Positions 1 to 9,643 of a stretch of DNA of 64,000 nt are shown piece after piece. This DNA is from Velthaea sp965214335. Lineage in GTDB: Bacteria; Vulcanimicrobiota; Vulcanimicrobiia; Vulcanimicrobiales; Vulcanimicrobiaceae. The stretch covers positions 62,001-126,000 of the forward strand of contig CBDCBO010000003.1 of NCBI GenBank assembly GCA_965214335.1. Reading direction: 5' to 3'. Below the pieces are notes generated by a model, which had not been told where the DNA came from, ran no database searches, and was given only the letters and a program-made list of their open reading frames with translations. Both the position numbers and the translations under genes were made by a program. Numbering within the stretch: position 1 is the stretch's first letter; every line of letters starts with the position of its first letter.

Positions 1-90
1 TTCGCCGGCGCCGGGCTCGGGCATCGGTATCTCGCGCAGCCGCAGGACGTCGACGGCGGGTCCGGTCTGAGTCATGACAACGGCTTGCAT
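1..90 (-). CDS. Quinone oxidoreductase / zinc-less MDR N-terminus, cut by window edge
   Basis: Reading the minus strand from an ATG at 90 gives thirty codons that run off the left edge, beginning MQAVVMTQTGPAVDVLRLRE and continuing IPMPEPGAGE. This is the usual N-terminus of medium-chain NADPH:quinone oxidoreductases: a first beta strand (AVV), the TGxxxVL segment, then the PxPxxGE turn. Only the start of the GroES-like domain is visible, so catalytic type and length cannot be judged. It would be transcribed leftwards, divergent from the BNR protein gene at 296, with about 205 bases between them. The 90 bases are in frame with no stop. Confidence 0.6.
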   Translation of the reverse strand, partial: MQAVVMTQTGPAVDVLRLREIPMPEPGAGE

Positions 91-295
91 GTGCGTGTTA
101 ACGGCCGCCGGCGATAGCCGGTTGCGGTGACGATTCGCCGTAGCATCGGCACGATTCGACCGCCGGCGATGGTAAGCCGCACCGGCGCCATCTTCAGGAT
201 GCGCCGGAATGCATGACGTGAAGCGCTTTGGAGCAGAGGAACGGCCGTGGGGCGCGAAGGTAGTCGCGCGACTATACATAGCTTGAGGAGACGCG
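91..295. promoter_or_regulatory. Divergent intergenic region before the first BNR gene
   Basis: Non-coding spacer between the leftward oxidoreductase and the rightward BNR gene. It must hold both promoters. A TATACAT hexamer-like stretch at about 273-279 is a possible -10 for the rightward gene but lies very close to its ribosome site (GAGGAG, 285-290). No convincing -35 partner is seen. Confidence 0.3.
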
Positions 296-3200
296 TTGAA
301 ATTTGTCCCGGTGTTCTTGTTCGCGCTACTGTTGTCCGTGGCGCCCTTCGCGCTGCGGGCGGCCGACGTCACCCGACCGGCTGCGCCGTTTGCCGCTAAA
401 CTCAGCTGGCGCAGCATCGGGCCGTTCATCGGTGGCCGGGTTGTCGCGATCGCGGGTGTACCCAGCGACCCCAACGTCTTCTATTACGGCGGCGTGCAAG
501 GCGGAGTTTGGCGCAGCACCGACTACGGGAACGAGTGGACGAACATTAGCGACGGGAAGCTACCGGGAACGGCGCAAAGCATCGGCGCGCTCGCGGTTGC
601 ACCCTCGAATGCACGGGTCATCTATGCCGGCAGCGGCGAGCGCGATCTGCGCGGCGACGTCGATACCGGCGAAGGCATCTACCGCACCACCAACGCCGGG
701 AAAAGCTGGCGGTATGCCGGCTTGCGCGACACGCACACGACCACCGGCTTGGCGATCGATCCGCACGATTCCAACGTTGTCTATGCCGCGTCGATGGGCC
801 ATGTCTTTACCTCGAACGCCGAACGCGGCGTCTTTAAGACGATCGACGGCGGAACGTCGTGGAAGAAGGTGCTGTTCGTCGACAGCGGCACCGGCGCAAT
901 CGATCTGGTGATGGATCCGACCAATCCGCGCGTTCTTTACGCCGCGATGTGGCAGGCGCAGCGAGTGCCTTGGAAGCTGACCAGCGGCGGCCCGGGAAGC
1001 GGGCTGTATAAGACCGTGGACGGCGGGGCGCATTGGAACAATATCTCGAAGCATCCGGGCTTCGCCGGCGGCATTCTCGGGCGCATCGGCGTCGCCGTCG
1101 CAGCGAGCGACCCGCACGTCGTGTATGCCATCGTTCAGGCGCACGACGGCGGTGTCTTTCGGTCGCGGGACGGTGGGGCCAGTTGGAAGCGCGTGAACGC
1201 GCAAATGAAATTACGCCAGCGCGCCTTTTACTACATGAGTATCTTCGTCGACCCGACGAACGCGCGGGTGGCGTACGCGCCCGAAGTCGACGACGTTTTC
1301 AAAACCACCGACGCCGGCGTTACCTGGAAATCACTCTTTTCGGGAGCCTATCACGGCGATCACCATATTCTTTGGATCAATCCGCATAATCCCAAGATCA
1401 TGCTCGAGGGCGATGACGGCGGTGCCACGGTCACGACGGATGGCGGCAAAACGTGGAGCAGTGAAGACAATCAGCCGACCGGTCAGTTTTATCACGTCGC
1501 GCTCGACGGGCAATTTCCCTATCACGTGTATGGCGCGTCGCAAGATGAAGGTGCGTATGAAGGACCCAGTGCGACCGCCACCGGCGCGATCGGCCTGGGC
1601 GATTGGCATGCTGTCGCCGCCGGCGAAAGCACGTTTGTGGCGCCCGATCCGACCGACCCGAACGTCACCTATGGCAGCGGCTATTATAGTTCGCTGATCC
1701 GCCAGAATAACGCGGCCGGCGAAACGCACAACGACAGTCCGTGGGTCACCTACCTTTCCGGTGCGCCGGCAAGCGAAACGCGGTATCGGTTCGGTTGGAC
1801 GCACCCGATCTTTTTCTCGCCGGCCAACAATCATGAATTACTCACCGCGGCGCAGTGCGTTTTCTCGAGCCTCGATAACGGACGAACCTGGAAGGTGATC
1901 AGCCCCGATTTGACGCGCGACGACAAACGGACCGAAGGTCCGAGCGGCGGTCCGGTCGACCTCGACCAAACCGGTGCCGAAACATTTCCCGACATCGCGT
2001 CGCTCGCCGTATCGCCGTTGAATGCGGACGTGATGTGGTCGGGTTCAGCGGACGGCTTGGTGCATATCACGAGCGATCACGGTGCGCACTGGGCGCTCGT
2101 GACGCCGCCGCAGTTGCCGCAGTGGGCCCAAATCACGTCGATCGAACCGTCGCACACGGCAGTCGGAACGGCCTACTTGACCGCATCGCGGTACATGTGG
2201 GACGACTTTCATCCGTACGTCTATATGACGACTGATTCGGGTGCCCATTGGTCGCCGATGACGCACGGACTCCCTGCCGGCCAGTATGCGTTTGTCGTGC
2301 GCGAAGATCCACGCGAACCGCGCTTGCTCTTCGCCGGAACGCGCGACACCGTATTCGTCAGCTTTAACGGTGGAGCCGGCTGGGAGCCGCTCGGGCTCAA
2401 TTTGCCGGGCGCTCAGGTGCGCGACTTGGCCATCAACGTGCGCCAAGGGCAAGTTGTCGCGGCCACGCACGGCCGGGCGTTCTGGATCCTCGACGACCTC
2501 GCACTGCTCGAACAACTCGCTCGCGACCAACGGCCGGCGCGCACCGACGCATTCATCTTTGCACCGGAAACGGCATGGTTGACGCATTCGTATACCGCGG
2601 CCGGCGAACCGCCGGCGGACGCCGGAAAAAATCCGGGTTACGGCGCAAGCATCTATCTTTCCGTGCCGGCGAGCTACGCCGGCCGGACTCCCGTCACGCT
2701 TTCATTCGAAGATGCGCACGGAACGCCGATTCGCAGCTTCCATCTGCATCTCAAACCGAAGCACGCGAAGCCGGTGCCGGCCGAAATTCGCTACGAGATG
2801 AGCACCGTCGAACAACGGGCACTCGACCTCACCGATCTCACGAGCATCTCACCGGGCATGAATCATTTCGTTTGGGATATGCGCGAGGCGCCGGCGACCG
2901 AAGTGATCGGCTTCAAGGAGCCGACCACCGATGACTTCAGTGCAAGTGTCAATGGGCCGACGATCGTGCCCGGCACGTATACCGTCGTGCTGCAGTACGG
3001 CGATACGATGCACACGCAGCACTTCACGGTGCAACTGGATCCACGCTTACATGCGACCGCCGACGATCTCAACGCACGTCTCGAGCTCGAAACGAACGTG
3101 CACGCGACGCTCGACAAACTGAATACGACCTTAAATGCCGCGTTGACCGCCGCCCACCGCGGCCCGAGTGCGAAGCGCCCGCAGCTGCAAAGCGAGATTG

Positions 3201-3406
3201 CGCGACTGGTGCTGCTCGACATCCACTCCAGTGAGGGCGACGTGCTGCACGAAACGAAGCTGCGCGAACATCTCGCGTTTTTGGCCAACGAATTAGAATT
3301 AGCGTACGAACGGCCGACTGCGGCCGAGTATGCGACGTACGACGACCTGCGAGCGCAAGCCGAGCGGGGAGAAGCGCGCTTAACGGCTTTGCTGGCCGGG
3401 CGATGA
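296..3406 (+). CDS. Secreted sortilin/BNR-repeat beta-propeller protein
   Basis: A 1036-residue protein with a cleavable signal peptide (residues 1-23, ending LRAAD). The body is a long chain of BNR/Asp-box repeats of the form S-x-D-x-G-x-T-W (for example STDYGNEW, TTDGGKTW, SLDNGRTW, TSDHGAHW), the blade signature of sortilin/VPS10-like and sialidase-like propellers. The last 300 or so residues leave the propeller and include a helical, Glu/Leu-rich tail. Such proteins are usually annotated as glycosyl hydrolase or VPS10 domain proteins, but no sialidase catalytic set is obvious, so a binding or structural role outside the membrane is as likely as hydrolysis. The TTG start is supported by GAGGAG five bases upstream. 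A second BNR protein follows at 3516. Confidence 0.8.
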   Translation: MKFVPVFLFALLLSVAPFALRAADVTRPAAPFAAKLSWRSIGPFIGGRVVAIAGVPSDPNVFYYGGVQGGVWRSTDYGNEWTNISDGKLPGTAQSIGALAVAPSNARVIYAGSGERDLRGDVDTGEGIYRTTNAGKSWRYAGLRDTHTTTGLAIDPHDSNVVYAASMGHVFTSNAERGVFKTIDGGTSWKKVLFVDSGTGAIDLVMDPTNPRVLYAAMWQAQRVPWKLTSGGPGSGLYKTVDGGAHWNNISKHPGFAGGILGRIGVAVAASDPHVVYAIVQAHDGGVFRSRDGGASWKRVNAQMKLRQRAFYYMSIFVDPTNARVAYAPEVDDVFKTTDAGVTWKSLFSGAYHGDHHILWINPHNPKIMLEGDDGGATVTTDGGKTWSSEDNQPTGQFYHVALDGQFPYHVYGASQDEGAYEGPSATATGAIGLGDWHAVAAGESTFVAPDPTDPNVTYGSGYYSSLIRQNNAAGETHNDSPWVTYLSGAPASETRYRFGWTHPIFFSPANNHELLTAAQCVFSSLDNGRTWKVISPDLTRDDKRTEGPSGGPVDLDQTGAETFPDIASLAVSPLNADVMWSGSADGLVHITSDHGAHWALVTPPQLPQWAQITSIEPSHTAVGTAYLTASRYMWDDFHPYVYMTTDSGAHWSPMTHGLPAGQYAFVVREDPREPRLLFAGTRDTVFVSFNGGAGWEPLGLNLPGAQVRDLAINVRQGQVVAATHGRAFWILDDLALLEQLARDQRPARTDAFIFAPETAWLTHSYTAAGEPPADAGKNPGYGASIYLSVPASYAGRTPVTLSFEDAHGTPIRSFHLHLKPKHAKPVPAEIRYEMSTVEQRALDLTDLTSISPGMNHFVWDMREAPATEVIGFKEPTTDDFSASVNGPTIVPGTYTVVLQYGDTMHTQHFTVQLDPRLHATADDLNARLELETNVHATLDKLNTTLNAALTAAHRGPSAKRPQLQSEIARLVLLDIHSSEGDVLHETKLREHLAFLANELELAYERPTAAEYATYDDLRAQAERGEARLTALLAGR

Positions 3407-3515
3407 TCGCGAACCTGTCTTAGGGGAGGGAGCAGGCTCGAGGTGAACCCAGGCGTGAAGGAGCCGCTCGCGCAGGCAGGCGCGTGGCGGCTGCAATCGC
3501 AGGGCGGAGACGTAA

Positions 3516-5648
3516 ATGCTTTCGAGATTATTTATGCGTTCGGTTGTCGGGCGCATTGCGCTGGCGGCGGCGTGCGGCGTGGCGTTGCTTTACGTCGCCG
3601 CGTCGAAGCCGGCGTTGTCGCAAGCGCGGGCGGTCATTGGGTGGGCATCGGTCGGGCCGTCGTCGGTGTCGGGTTGGTCGGGCAAGATTAACGCCTTCGC
3701 CTACGAGCGAGCGAATCCGAAGGTGATGTACATCGCGGGCGGGTGGGGGAACACCCCGCGCGAGTCGCCGTCCGAGGCCGGCATATATCGCACCACCGAC
3801 GGTGGTTTACACTGGACCGCGATCGACTCGGGCTTGACGAACGTGGACGGAACGATATCATCGACCGTCAACGGACTTTGGCTGGACCAAGCCGACCCGA
3901 GCATCGTTCTGGCGTCGACGGAGTTCGGCGGGACCTTCCGTTCGACCAACGGCGGCGCCACGTGGTCGAACGTCGACCGCAGCGAAGCAACGCAGTTCGC
4001 CCAGGTTGGAACGACGCTTTACTTAGCCACGTTACGCGGCGTTATCAGCTCGTCCGACACCGGGGCGACCTGGACGGTTGCCCTTTCCGTACCGGGCGGC
4101 GCGACGACCGTCGTCACGGCCGGCGGCGCGACGTTCGCCGGCAGCACCGCAGGTGATGTGTACGCGCTCGCCGGCGGCCGCTGGACAAAGCTTGGGCATC
4201 CCGGTACGGGGCCCGTGCACGATTTAGCGGTCGACCCGTTCAAACCAACGACGATCTATGCCAATGTAGACGACAAGACTGCATGGAATCAGGATCTTTA
4301 CGCCTCGCTCGACGGCGCGAAGACCTGGACGCGCGTGAATGGGAATTGGTCGCTCGGATCGCAAGCGATCGCTTTTAGCTTAGTGGTGCCGCATCGCATC
4401 TATCTCGGCGACGACGGCTCGGGGACCATCTTTCACTTTACCGCCGACGGCGCGAACCGTGCCGCGCTCGTACCTGGTGTCCGGTTGGGCGGCGTCGATA
4501 TGCGCTATATCATTCCGGTTGCCGGTGCTTCCAAATCCGACGACGCCTGCTATGCGCTCATGGATCAAGGGTTGTTCTTCGGTGCGCACTGCAGTTCGGG
4601 CAGTGCCCCAAGTCTGGACAAAACGGTGGCGAAATCGCTTGCGTACGACATCGCACCGGGCGCGCACGGCGTGAATTTGCTCGTTCCGTTGCAAGACATG
4701 GGTACGGGCTTGAGCACCAACTCGGGTGCTGCCTGGACGCAACTCAATAACACCGGCGAGGGTGCTGAGGCAACGCTCGATCCGTTCCAGCCGGCTGCGT
4801 GCTACATGGCGCATCCCGATAACGGTTTGTATGTTTCGACCAACGGCTGTGCCTCGTTGTCGTATGTTTACAGCGCCGGCATTTCATCGCTCGCATTCGT
4901 GCCGAATTCGACGAAGATCTATGCCGTGGTAAATCCGGACGCGGCCGGAGCGCAGGTCTCGGCCAGCACCAATGGCGGTCGCGCCTGGACCGCGACGGGA
5001 TGGAAATTCACGTATCCGTACGCTGTCGTCGTATCGCCGAAAAATGCCGGCGATATCCTCGTCGCGAGCGGAACGCCGTCGAGTCCGCCGCAGCTGGCCT
5101 ATTCGCACGACGGAGGAAAAACGTTTGCGGCGGCAACCGGCTTGCCGACCCGCGCGGCGGCGGTCCTCGGTCTCGACTATCCCGTGCACCGGTTGTTTGC
5201 GGCATTCGATCCGCAGGTGCCGACGACCGTGCTGCTGATCGATCACGATCCCGCGACCGATAACATCCTCATGTATCGAAGCATCGATGATGGCCGGACG
5301 TTCAGCCACGTCAGTACGCTGGTGCAACCGCAACCGCCGCGTCCGTGGCCGCACCTGTTCGTTCCCAACCGGGGCGAACATCCGGTTCCTGAGATTCCGT
5401 ACTATGCAACGCGTTTCTTCGGCAATCGTATCAAATTCAATCCCGACGCACCGGCCAAAACCGTGCCCACGGTGGTGCTCACGACCCGCTTTGGCGCCTT
5501 CGCCTCAGCCGATATCGGCGGCAGTTGGAAGCGCTTGGACATGGCGACGATCGCTCACCATTTTATCGGCTTAGCTTGGGACAAAGGCTACGTCTATTTA
5601 GCTTCGTTCGGGCAAGGCATACTAAAGAGTAGCGCCCCGCTGCAATAA
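3516..5648 (+). CDS. Secreted BNR-repeat beta-propeller protein (second copy)
   Basis: A 710-residue exported protein: a positively charged N-terminus, a hydrophobic segment at about residues 10-30, then repeats with the Asp-box pattern (TTDGGLHW, STNGGATW, SSDTGATW, SLDGAKTW, SHDGGKTF, SIDDGRTF). It resembles the upstream 1036-residue protein in fold but is shorter and different in sequence, so the two look like diverged family members and not a recent duplication. GGAG ends seven bases before the ATG. The 109-base gap from the previous stop shows no terminator, so co-transcription is possible. The substrate or ligand cannot be read from the sequence. Confidence 0.75.
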   Translation: MLSRLFMRSVVGRIALAAACGVALLYVAASKPALSQARAVIGWASVGPSSVSGWSGKINAFAYERANPKVMYIAGGWGNTPRESPSEAGIYRTTDGGLHWTAIDSGLTNVDGTISSTVNGLWLDQADPSIVLASTEFGGTFRSTNGGATWSNVDRSEATQFAQVGTTLYLATLRGVISSSDTGATWTVALSVPGGATTVVTAGGATFAGSTAGDVYALAGGRWTKLGHPGTGPVHDLAVDPFKPTTIYANVDDKTAWNQDLYASLDGAKTWTRVNGNWSLGSQAIAFSLVVPHRIYLGDDGSGTIFHFTADGANRAALVPGVRLGGVDMRYIIPVAGASKSDDACYALMDQGLFFGAHCSSGSAPSLDKTVAKSLAYDIAPGAHGVNLLVPLQDMGTGLSTNSGAAWTQLNNTGEGAEATLDPFQPAACYMAHPDNGLYVSTNGCASLSYVYSAGISSLAFVPNSTKIYAVVNPDAAGAQVSASTNGGRAWTATGWKFTYPYAVVVSPKNAGDILVASGTPSSPPQLAYSHDGGKTFAAATGLPTRAAAVLGLDYPVHRLFAAFDPQVPTTVLLIDHDPATDNILMYRSIDDGRTFSHVSTLVQPQPPRPWPHLFVPNRGEHPVPEIPYYATRFFGNRIKFNPDAPAKTVPTVVLTTRFGAFASADIGGSWKRLDMATIAHHFIGLAWDKGYVYLASFGQGILKSSAPLQ

Positions 5649-5658
5649 TTTCCGCGAT

Positions 5659-6618
5659 TCATGGCTTGACAGCCGGTTTGCCGGCCGGCTGTGATTGGCC
5701 GGCGACCCGCGGATCGATGCCGGCCGGCTGTTCGGTGATTTTTCGAATGCTGCTCGGAGCAACGGTCTGAACGTTCCCGGCGGCTACTTTGGTAAATTCG
5801 GCGCCGAGCAGTAAGATGATGGCGGAATAGTAGATCCAAAGAAGTCCGACGAGAATCGAACCGGCCGCTCCATAGGCCGACGCCACACCCGCGACGGCAA
5901 GATAAATCGAAATAAGGGCTTCACCGATGACGAACAGCACGGCCGTTACGGCGGCGCCGAACCAAACATCACGCCATGCGATCTTCACATCCGGCAAGAC
6001 TTTATAGATCAGCGCGAACATGACGGTAACGAGCAGCAGCGTTACGATTTGTCCCGCGATCGTCAGTAGTGTCCGGTTCCCGACGAGCGGTATTTGCGCT
6101 AGGTGGGCGCCGATAAAAGCGATGCTGGCATTGGCGATGAACGTCGCGAGCAGCAGAAAGCCGACGACGAGGATCATGCCGAACGACGCGAGCCGATCGC
6201 GCACCATCTGCTTCCAGCCGCCCTTGGTCGCCTCGACATGCCAAATGGCATTGAGCGAATCTTGCAACGACGAGAAGAGCGCCGTCGCGCCGAATAAGAA
6301 CGCCAACCACCCAACGATCTGGGCGATGATGCTTTGGCGCGGCTTATTGAACGACGCGGCGACGAGCTGCCGAACCGAATCGGCGGTGCCTTTACCGGCC
6401 GACTGACTAATTTGGTTGAGCAACGCGTCTTCGGCCAACCGGTGTCCATGTCCACCGTTTTGCGTGCCCAGCACCCAGCCGACGATCGCGATGAGCACGA
6501 TGAGCAAGGGAGCAATGGAGAAGATCGATGAGAACGCGATCGATGAGGCCAGCCGCACGGCTTTATCTTCATTGAACGCAGTAAACGTGTTTTTGAGCAA
6601 CGCAACGTTAATCGCCAC
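5659..6618 (-). CDS. YihY/BrkB-family inner membrane protein
   Basis: About 319 residues, six hydrophobic segments, and the opening pattern of YihY/UPF0761 proteins: an amphipathic N-terminus, then ASSIAFSSIFSIAPLLIV with the family's APL turn, and later LLGAEFTKV near the end (family form GAExT). The family was once called ribonuclease BN, which is incorrect for these membrane proteins; function is unknown. I chose the GTG at 6618 because GGAGG sits five bases upstream; longer starts would place that site inside the gene. The C-terminal tail is Pro/Gly-rich and carries two QPAG units encoded by two 13-base copies (5680-5692, 5719-5731). The stop lies ten bases from the convergent BNR gene. 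Confidence 0.85.
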   Translation of the reverse strand: MAINVALLKNTFTAFNEDKAVRLASSIAFSSIFSIAPLLIVLIAIVGWVLGTQNGGHGHRLAEDALLNQISQSAGKGTADSVRQLVAASFNKPRQSIIAQIVGWLAFLFGATALFSSLQDSLNAIWHVEATKGGWKQMVRDRLASFGMILVVGFLLLATFIANASIAFIGAHLAQIPLVGNRTLLTIAGQIVTLLLVTVMFALIYKVLPDVKIAWRDVWFGAAVTAVLFVIGEALISIYLAVAGVASAYGAAGSILVGLLWIYYSAIILLLGAEFTKVAAGNVQTVAPSSIRKITEQPAGIDPRVAGQSQPAGKPAVKP

Positions 6619-6864
6619 GATTGCCTCCAACACCGGTTGCGGCCGGCCGGCTCGGCGGACAGAGTTTGTGCCGGCCGGCGGGACCAGGGCCGCCCTGCGG
6701 CGGCAGCGGCGGACATCGCCGATCGGCCCGGGCGCTGTGTATCGTTATACTCACGCCAGCCGTTGTACCCGAACTCCGCACCGCCAACAGCGTTTGCGCA
6801 AAAGAGCATAGTCGCCCAGGCCAGGCGACGTTTCGAGATCGCCCGACCGCTGATGCTGCGACGA

Positions 6865-7707
6865 TCAAAAAGCGAAGGTTTGGTACTGCTCCCGATCGAT
6901 TGCCGCTTCGGCATCCGATAAGATCGGGTTGAAGCGCAGCAGATAGCGCTGTGCATCGCTGAGCTGTTCCCATGTCGTGCGGCCGATGCGGATCGCAACT
7001 TCCGGCCGCAGCAGCCAGCGCCGCGAATAGCCGATAACGATCATGGGCCGCGGTTCCGTCGTCGTGTTGGGCGTGCCGCGGTGCAATCCACGCACGTCGC
7101 GGATGAGAACGTCGCCCACCCGCATCGCGACCGGCTCGAGTGCCACCTCGCCACGTTGCAAACGCGCAAGACCAGCCGCTTTGGGCTCCCGATGCGTTCC
7201 CCGCGCGATCTCGGTCGGACCGTTCGCTGCGTCGACATCGACGAGCGGAAAATTGACCGCAAGCTGATACGGCGGTGTTTCCGAGTCGAGCTCGGGGAAA
7301 AGCGGTAACGCGTCGCGGTGAATGTCTTGGTGCGTCGAACCCAACAACGGCGTATCCGACGCCAACTGACACATCCACATATCGTCGCCGATCAGCAGCC
7401 GGCAGACCTTGAGGATATCCGGGTCCGCGTAAAAGTGCGGGTCGGCAAACGGCTCGCCGAACGGCAAGGTAACGTAATATCGGGCGCTGCCGCGATTTTG
7501 TTCGGTCCCCTGCGTGTCGACATGGCGTGCGAGCAACGGCTCGAAGGCCTGTCGCCAACGGGCAATGGCAGCCGGATCGAAATGCCGTTCGAGCAAGACG
7601 AAGCCGTCGCGCCGAAACTGCTCGGCGTAGGCCTCGAGTTGTTCTGCACTCGAGCGCGGTTCGCCAATCCGCGCATGCTCGACCGTCCCAACCCCTGCGT
7701 CATGCAT
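6865..7707 (-). CDS. Phytanoyl-CoA dioxygenase family protein (Fe(II)/2-oxoglutarate)
   Basis: A 280-residue protein with the double-stranded beta-helix fold of PhyH-type non-heme iron oxygenases. The facial triad is visible: H126-x-D128 in STHQDIHRD and the distal H209 in VRGLHRGTPN, followed by a downstream Arg (EPRPMIVIGYSRRW) of the kind that binds 2-oxoglutarate. The N-terminal helix has the family's RRDGFVLLE phrase. The substrate is not predictable; bacterial members hydroxylate fatty acyl groups, amino acids or secondary metabolites. The ATG is preceded by GAGGTGA. It is divergent from udgX with 141 bases between starts. Confidence 0.85.
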   Translation of the reverse strand: MHDAGVGTVEHARIGEPRSSAEQLEAYAEQFRRDGFVLLERHFDPAAIARWRQAFEPLLARHVDTQGTEQNRGSARYYVTLPFGEPFADPHFYADPDILKVCRLLIGDDMWMCQLASDTPLLGSTHQDIHRDALPLFPELDSETPPYQLAVNFPLVDVDAANGPTEIARGTHREPKAAGLARLQRGEVALEPVAMRVGDVLIRDVRGLHRGTPNTTTEPRPMIVIGYSRRWLLRPEVAIRIGRTTWEQLSDAQRYLLRFNPILSDAEAAIDREQYQTFAF

Positions 7708-7848
7708 CGCTCACCTCGTCAACGTCCCATTGCTTTGCGTTATGGTGTTGCCGGTAGTGTTTTGCGATCGTGCGCGCACCCCTCGCGCCGGACGATCGGC
7801 CGTGCGACAGGCGGCATGCCGGCGCCGAGCCCTGGGTACGAACGGTGT

Positions 7849-8505
7849 ATGCGAATCGAAACGAGCGAAGGCAAGGGCAACGCGTCAGCGGCAGCGTTCG
7901 TGCCCCCGTCGGCTTCACTGGAAAGCTTACGCGCCGCTGCCGCCGGCTGCCAAGGCTGCGATCTCTTTCGCTATGCAACGCAAACCGTCTTTGGCGAGGG
8001 GCCGCGCGATGCGGCGCTGATGTTTGTCGGCGAGCAGCCCGGAGATGCCGAAGATCGCGCCGGCCGCCCGTTCGTCGGGCCGGCTGGGAAGCTTCTGCAC
8101 GCTGCGATGATCGAAGCCGGCATTGCACCTGACCGCGCGTACATCACCAACACGGTCAAGCATTTTAAATTTATCGAACGCGGCAAGCGACGGATTCACG
8201 CCACGCCGAAACGGATTGAGATCGTCGCCTGTGTACCCTGGCTCGAGTCAGAGATCGAAACGATCGAGCCGGCGCTCGTCGTCGCGCTCGGCGCGACGGC
8301 CGCGCAGGCGTTTTTTGGTCCGTCGTTTCGCTTGACGAAGCACCGCGGCGAGGTCTTGAGCGCACCGTTGCACGCGCGCGTCTTGTCCACGCTCCATCCG
8401 GCTTCAATTCTGCGCGCCACCGATGCGGTCGCGCGGGCCGACCAACGAGCCGTACTCGTCGACGACCTCCGCGTTGCCGCCGCTGCCGTGAACGCAACGT
8501 CATGA
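7849..8505 (+). CDS. udgX: UdgX-type uracil-DNA glycosylase / uracil-DNA cross-linking protein
   Basis: A 218-residue family-4-like UDG. It has a CxxC pair (CQGC) near residue 30 for an Fe-S cluster, the glycosylase motif GEQPGDAEDRAGRPFVGPAG at about 58-77, the YITNTVKHFKF segment, and the R-loop GKRRIH that distinguishes UdgX from ordinary family 4 enzymes. The loop His forms a covalent bond with the sugar after uracil excision in the characterised mycobacterial protein. The second motif, TLHPASILR, is also present. The open frame extends upstream to 7318, but that part lies over the divergent oxygenase gene; homology begins after the ATG at 7849 (7816 is an alternative). It ends eight bases from the convergent patatin gene. 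Confidence 0.88.
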   Translation: MRIETSEGKGNASAAAFVPPSASLESLRAAAAGCQGCDLFRYATQTVFGEGPRDAALMFVGEQPGDAEDRAGRPFVGPAGKLLHAAMIEAGIAPDRAYITNTVKHFKFIERGKRRIHATPKRIEIVACVPWLESEIETIEPALVVALGATAAQAFFGPSFRLTKHRGEVLSAPLHARVLSTLHPASILRATDAVARADQRAVLVDDLRVAAAAVNATS

Positions 8506-8512
8506 GACGTAC

Positions 8513-9643
8513 TCAGACAAAAGCGACCGGCCGCGCGGCGACCATCCGGCCCGCATCGAACGCTTCGTTCAAAGCGGCTTGATCGTTGAAGCCCATAATT
8601 CCGACGCGGAGCGCCTGCGCGGGATGAAACGCCCGAATTCTGACCCTGCGCTTGTCGGATCGTTGGCCCGCTTCGACGGCAGCATTTACCCGCTGCGCGG
8701 CTTGAAAATCGAGATCTAAAATGCGTTGCTGCATCATCGAAAAGCAACCCAGGAGAATCTCGGCCAGATTCGAGCTTGGGTGAGCGGCGGGCCGAACATC
8801 CGCGGCCGGATCGGGATCGACGTACACGATCGAGATCTCGTCCGCTCCGGCGTCGATAGCCTGCCCGATCGGTGTGTTGTTGGTAACACCGCCGTCGACG
8901 TAGTACCACAGATCGTTCGAGCCTAGTACGCGTAAGGCTACCGGAGCAAAAGCGGCTGGTATCGCGCCGGATGCCCGAACGGTTTCCGCGAATGCCGCCG
9001 CATCGTACGGTCGCGCAGCCGGTGCCTGTTGCACGAAGTGTTTCTCGGCTGCTCGATACGCGTCGCTCGTCGGCGGAAAACGATAGAACACCTCGGACGT
9101 TTGACGCGTTAGGTTCGTGGCGCTGGTAATGAGGATCCGTTCGACGGCATCGAGCGCTAACGCTTGGCTTAACAGGCGCTGAGCGCCGGTCTCGTCGAGC
9201 GCGCCAACGATCGTTGTTAATCGGTCAAGCGGACCCAGTGCGCGAACGTCGCCCAGTGCCCGCAGCACATTGGCAAGACGGCTAAAGCCGGTGCCTTTGG
9301 CGCTGCCGACGACGTGCAGAAAGAGTTTGCGCAGCCGATCCACCGGTGCGATCGTGCGCACGATCTGGGCCGTCGAGACCGTCTGCCACAGCCGCGTCAG
9401 TCCGGCGATGTCATTTTGCGCGAGATACGCCGCATTGATCGCGCCGATCGATGTGCCGCACACAATATCGAAATGCTCGCCGGCCGCGATCAGGCCGGCA
9501 ACCAAGCCGGCTTCGTATGCGCCCTTGGCGCCGCCGCCGCTCAAGACGATCGCTTTAAGGCCCGGCCGGCCGGCCTCGCCCGACGACATTTTCGGACGAG
9601 CACCGCCCGCGGCCGGAGCAGCCGGCGCGCTTAGAGCGCTCAC
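8513..9643 (-). CDS. Patatin-like phospholipase
   Basis: Patatin-fold lipid acyl hydrolase with a Ser-Asp dyad. The glycine-rich oxyanion motif LSGGGAKGAYEAG, the nucleophile elbow GTSIG and the second dyad motif DGGVTNNTP are all intact and correctly ordered. No signal peptide, so a cytoplasmic or host-delivered enzyme acting on phospholipids or acyl-CoA. Two starts are possible: the GTG at 9643, which overlaps the upstream stop as GTGA and implies translational coupling, or the ATG at 9589, which gives the more usual short N-terminus before the glycine-rich loop. Neither has a strong ribosome site. I favour 9643 because of the coupling. Confidence 0.85.
   Translation of the reverse strand: MSALSAPAAPAAGGARPKMSSGEAGRPGLKAIVLSGGGAKGAYEAGLVAGLIAAGEHFDIVCGTSIGAINAAYLAQNDIAGLTRLWQTVSTAQIVRTIAPVDRLRKLFLHVVGSAKGTGFSRLANVLRALGDVRALGPLDRLTTIVGALDETGAQRLLSQALALDAVERILITSATNLTRQTSEVFYRFPPTSDAYRAAEKHFVQQAPAARPYDAAAFAETVRASGAIPAAFAPVALRVLGSNDLWYYVDGGVTNNTPIGQAIDAGADEISIVYVDPDPAADVRPAAHPSSNLAEILLGCFSMMQQRILDLDFQAAQRVNAAVEAGQRSDKRRVRIRAFHPAQALRVGIMGFNDQAALNEAFDAGRMVAARPVAFV

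Noticed and set aside
5680..5731. Two copies of a 13-base repeat near the end of the YihY gene
   Set aside because: They are spaced by a multiple of three and encode repeated QPAG units in a low-complexity tail, so a coding explanation suffices.
7318..7848. N-terminal extension of the UdgX frame
   Set aside because: It lies antisense to the dioxygenase gene and has no similarity to UDG proteins; the enzyme begins at 7849.
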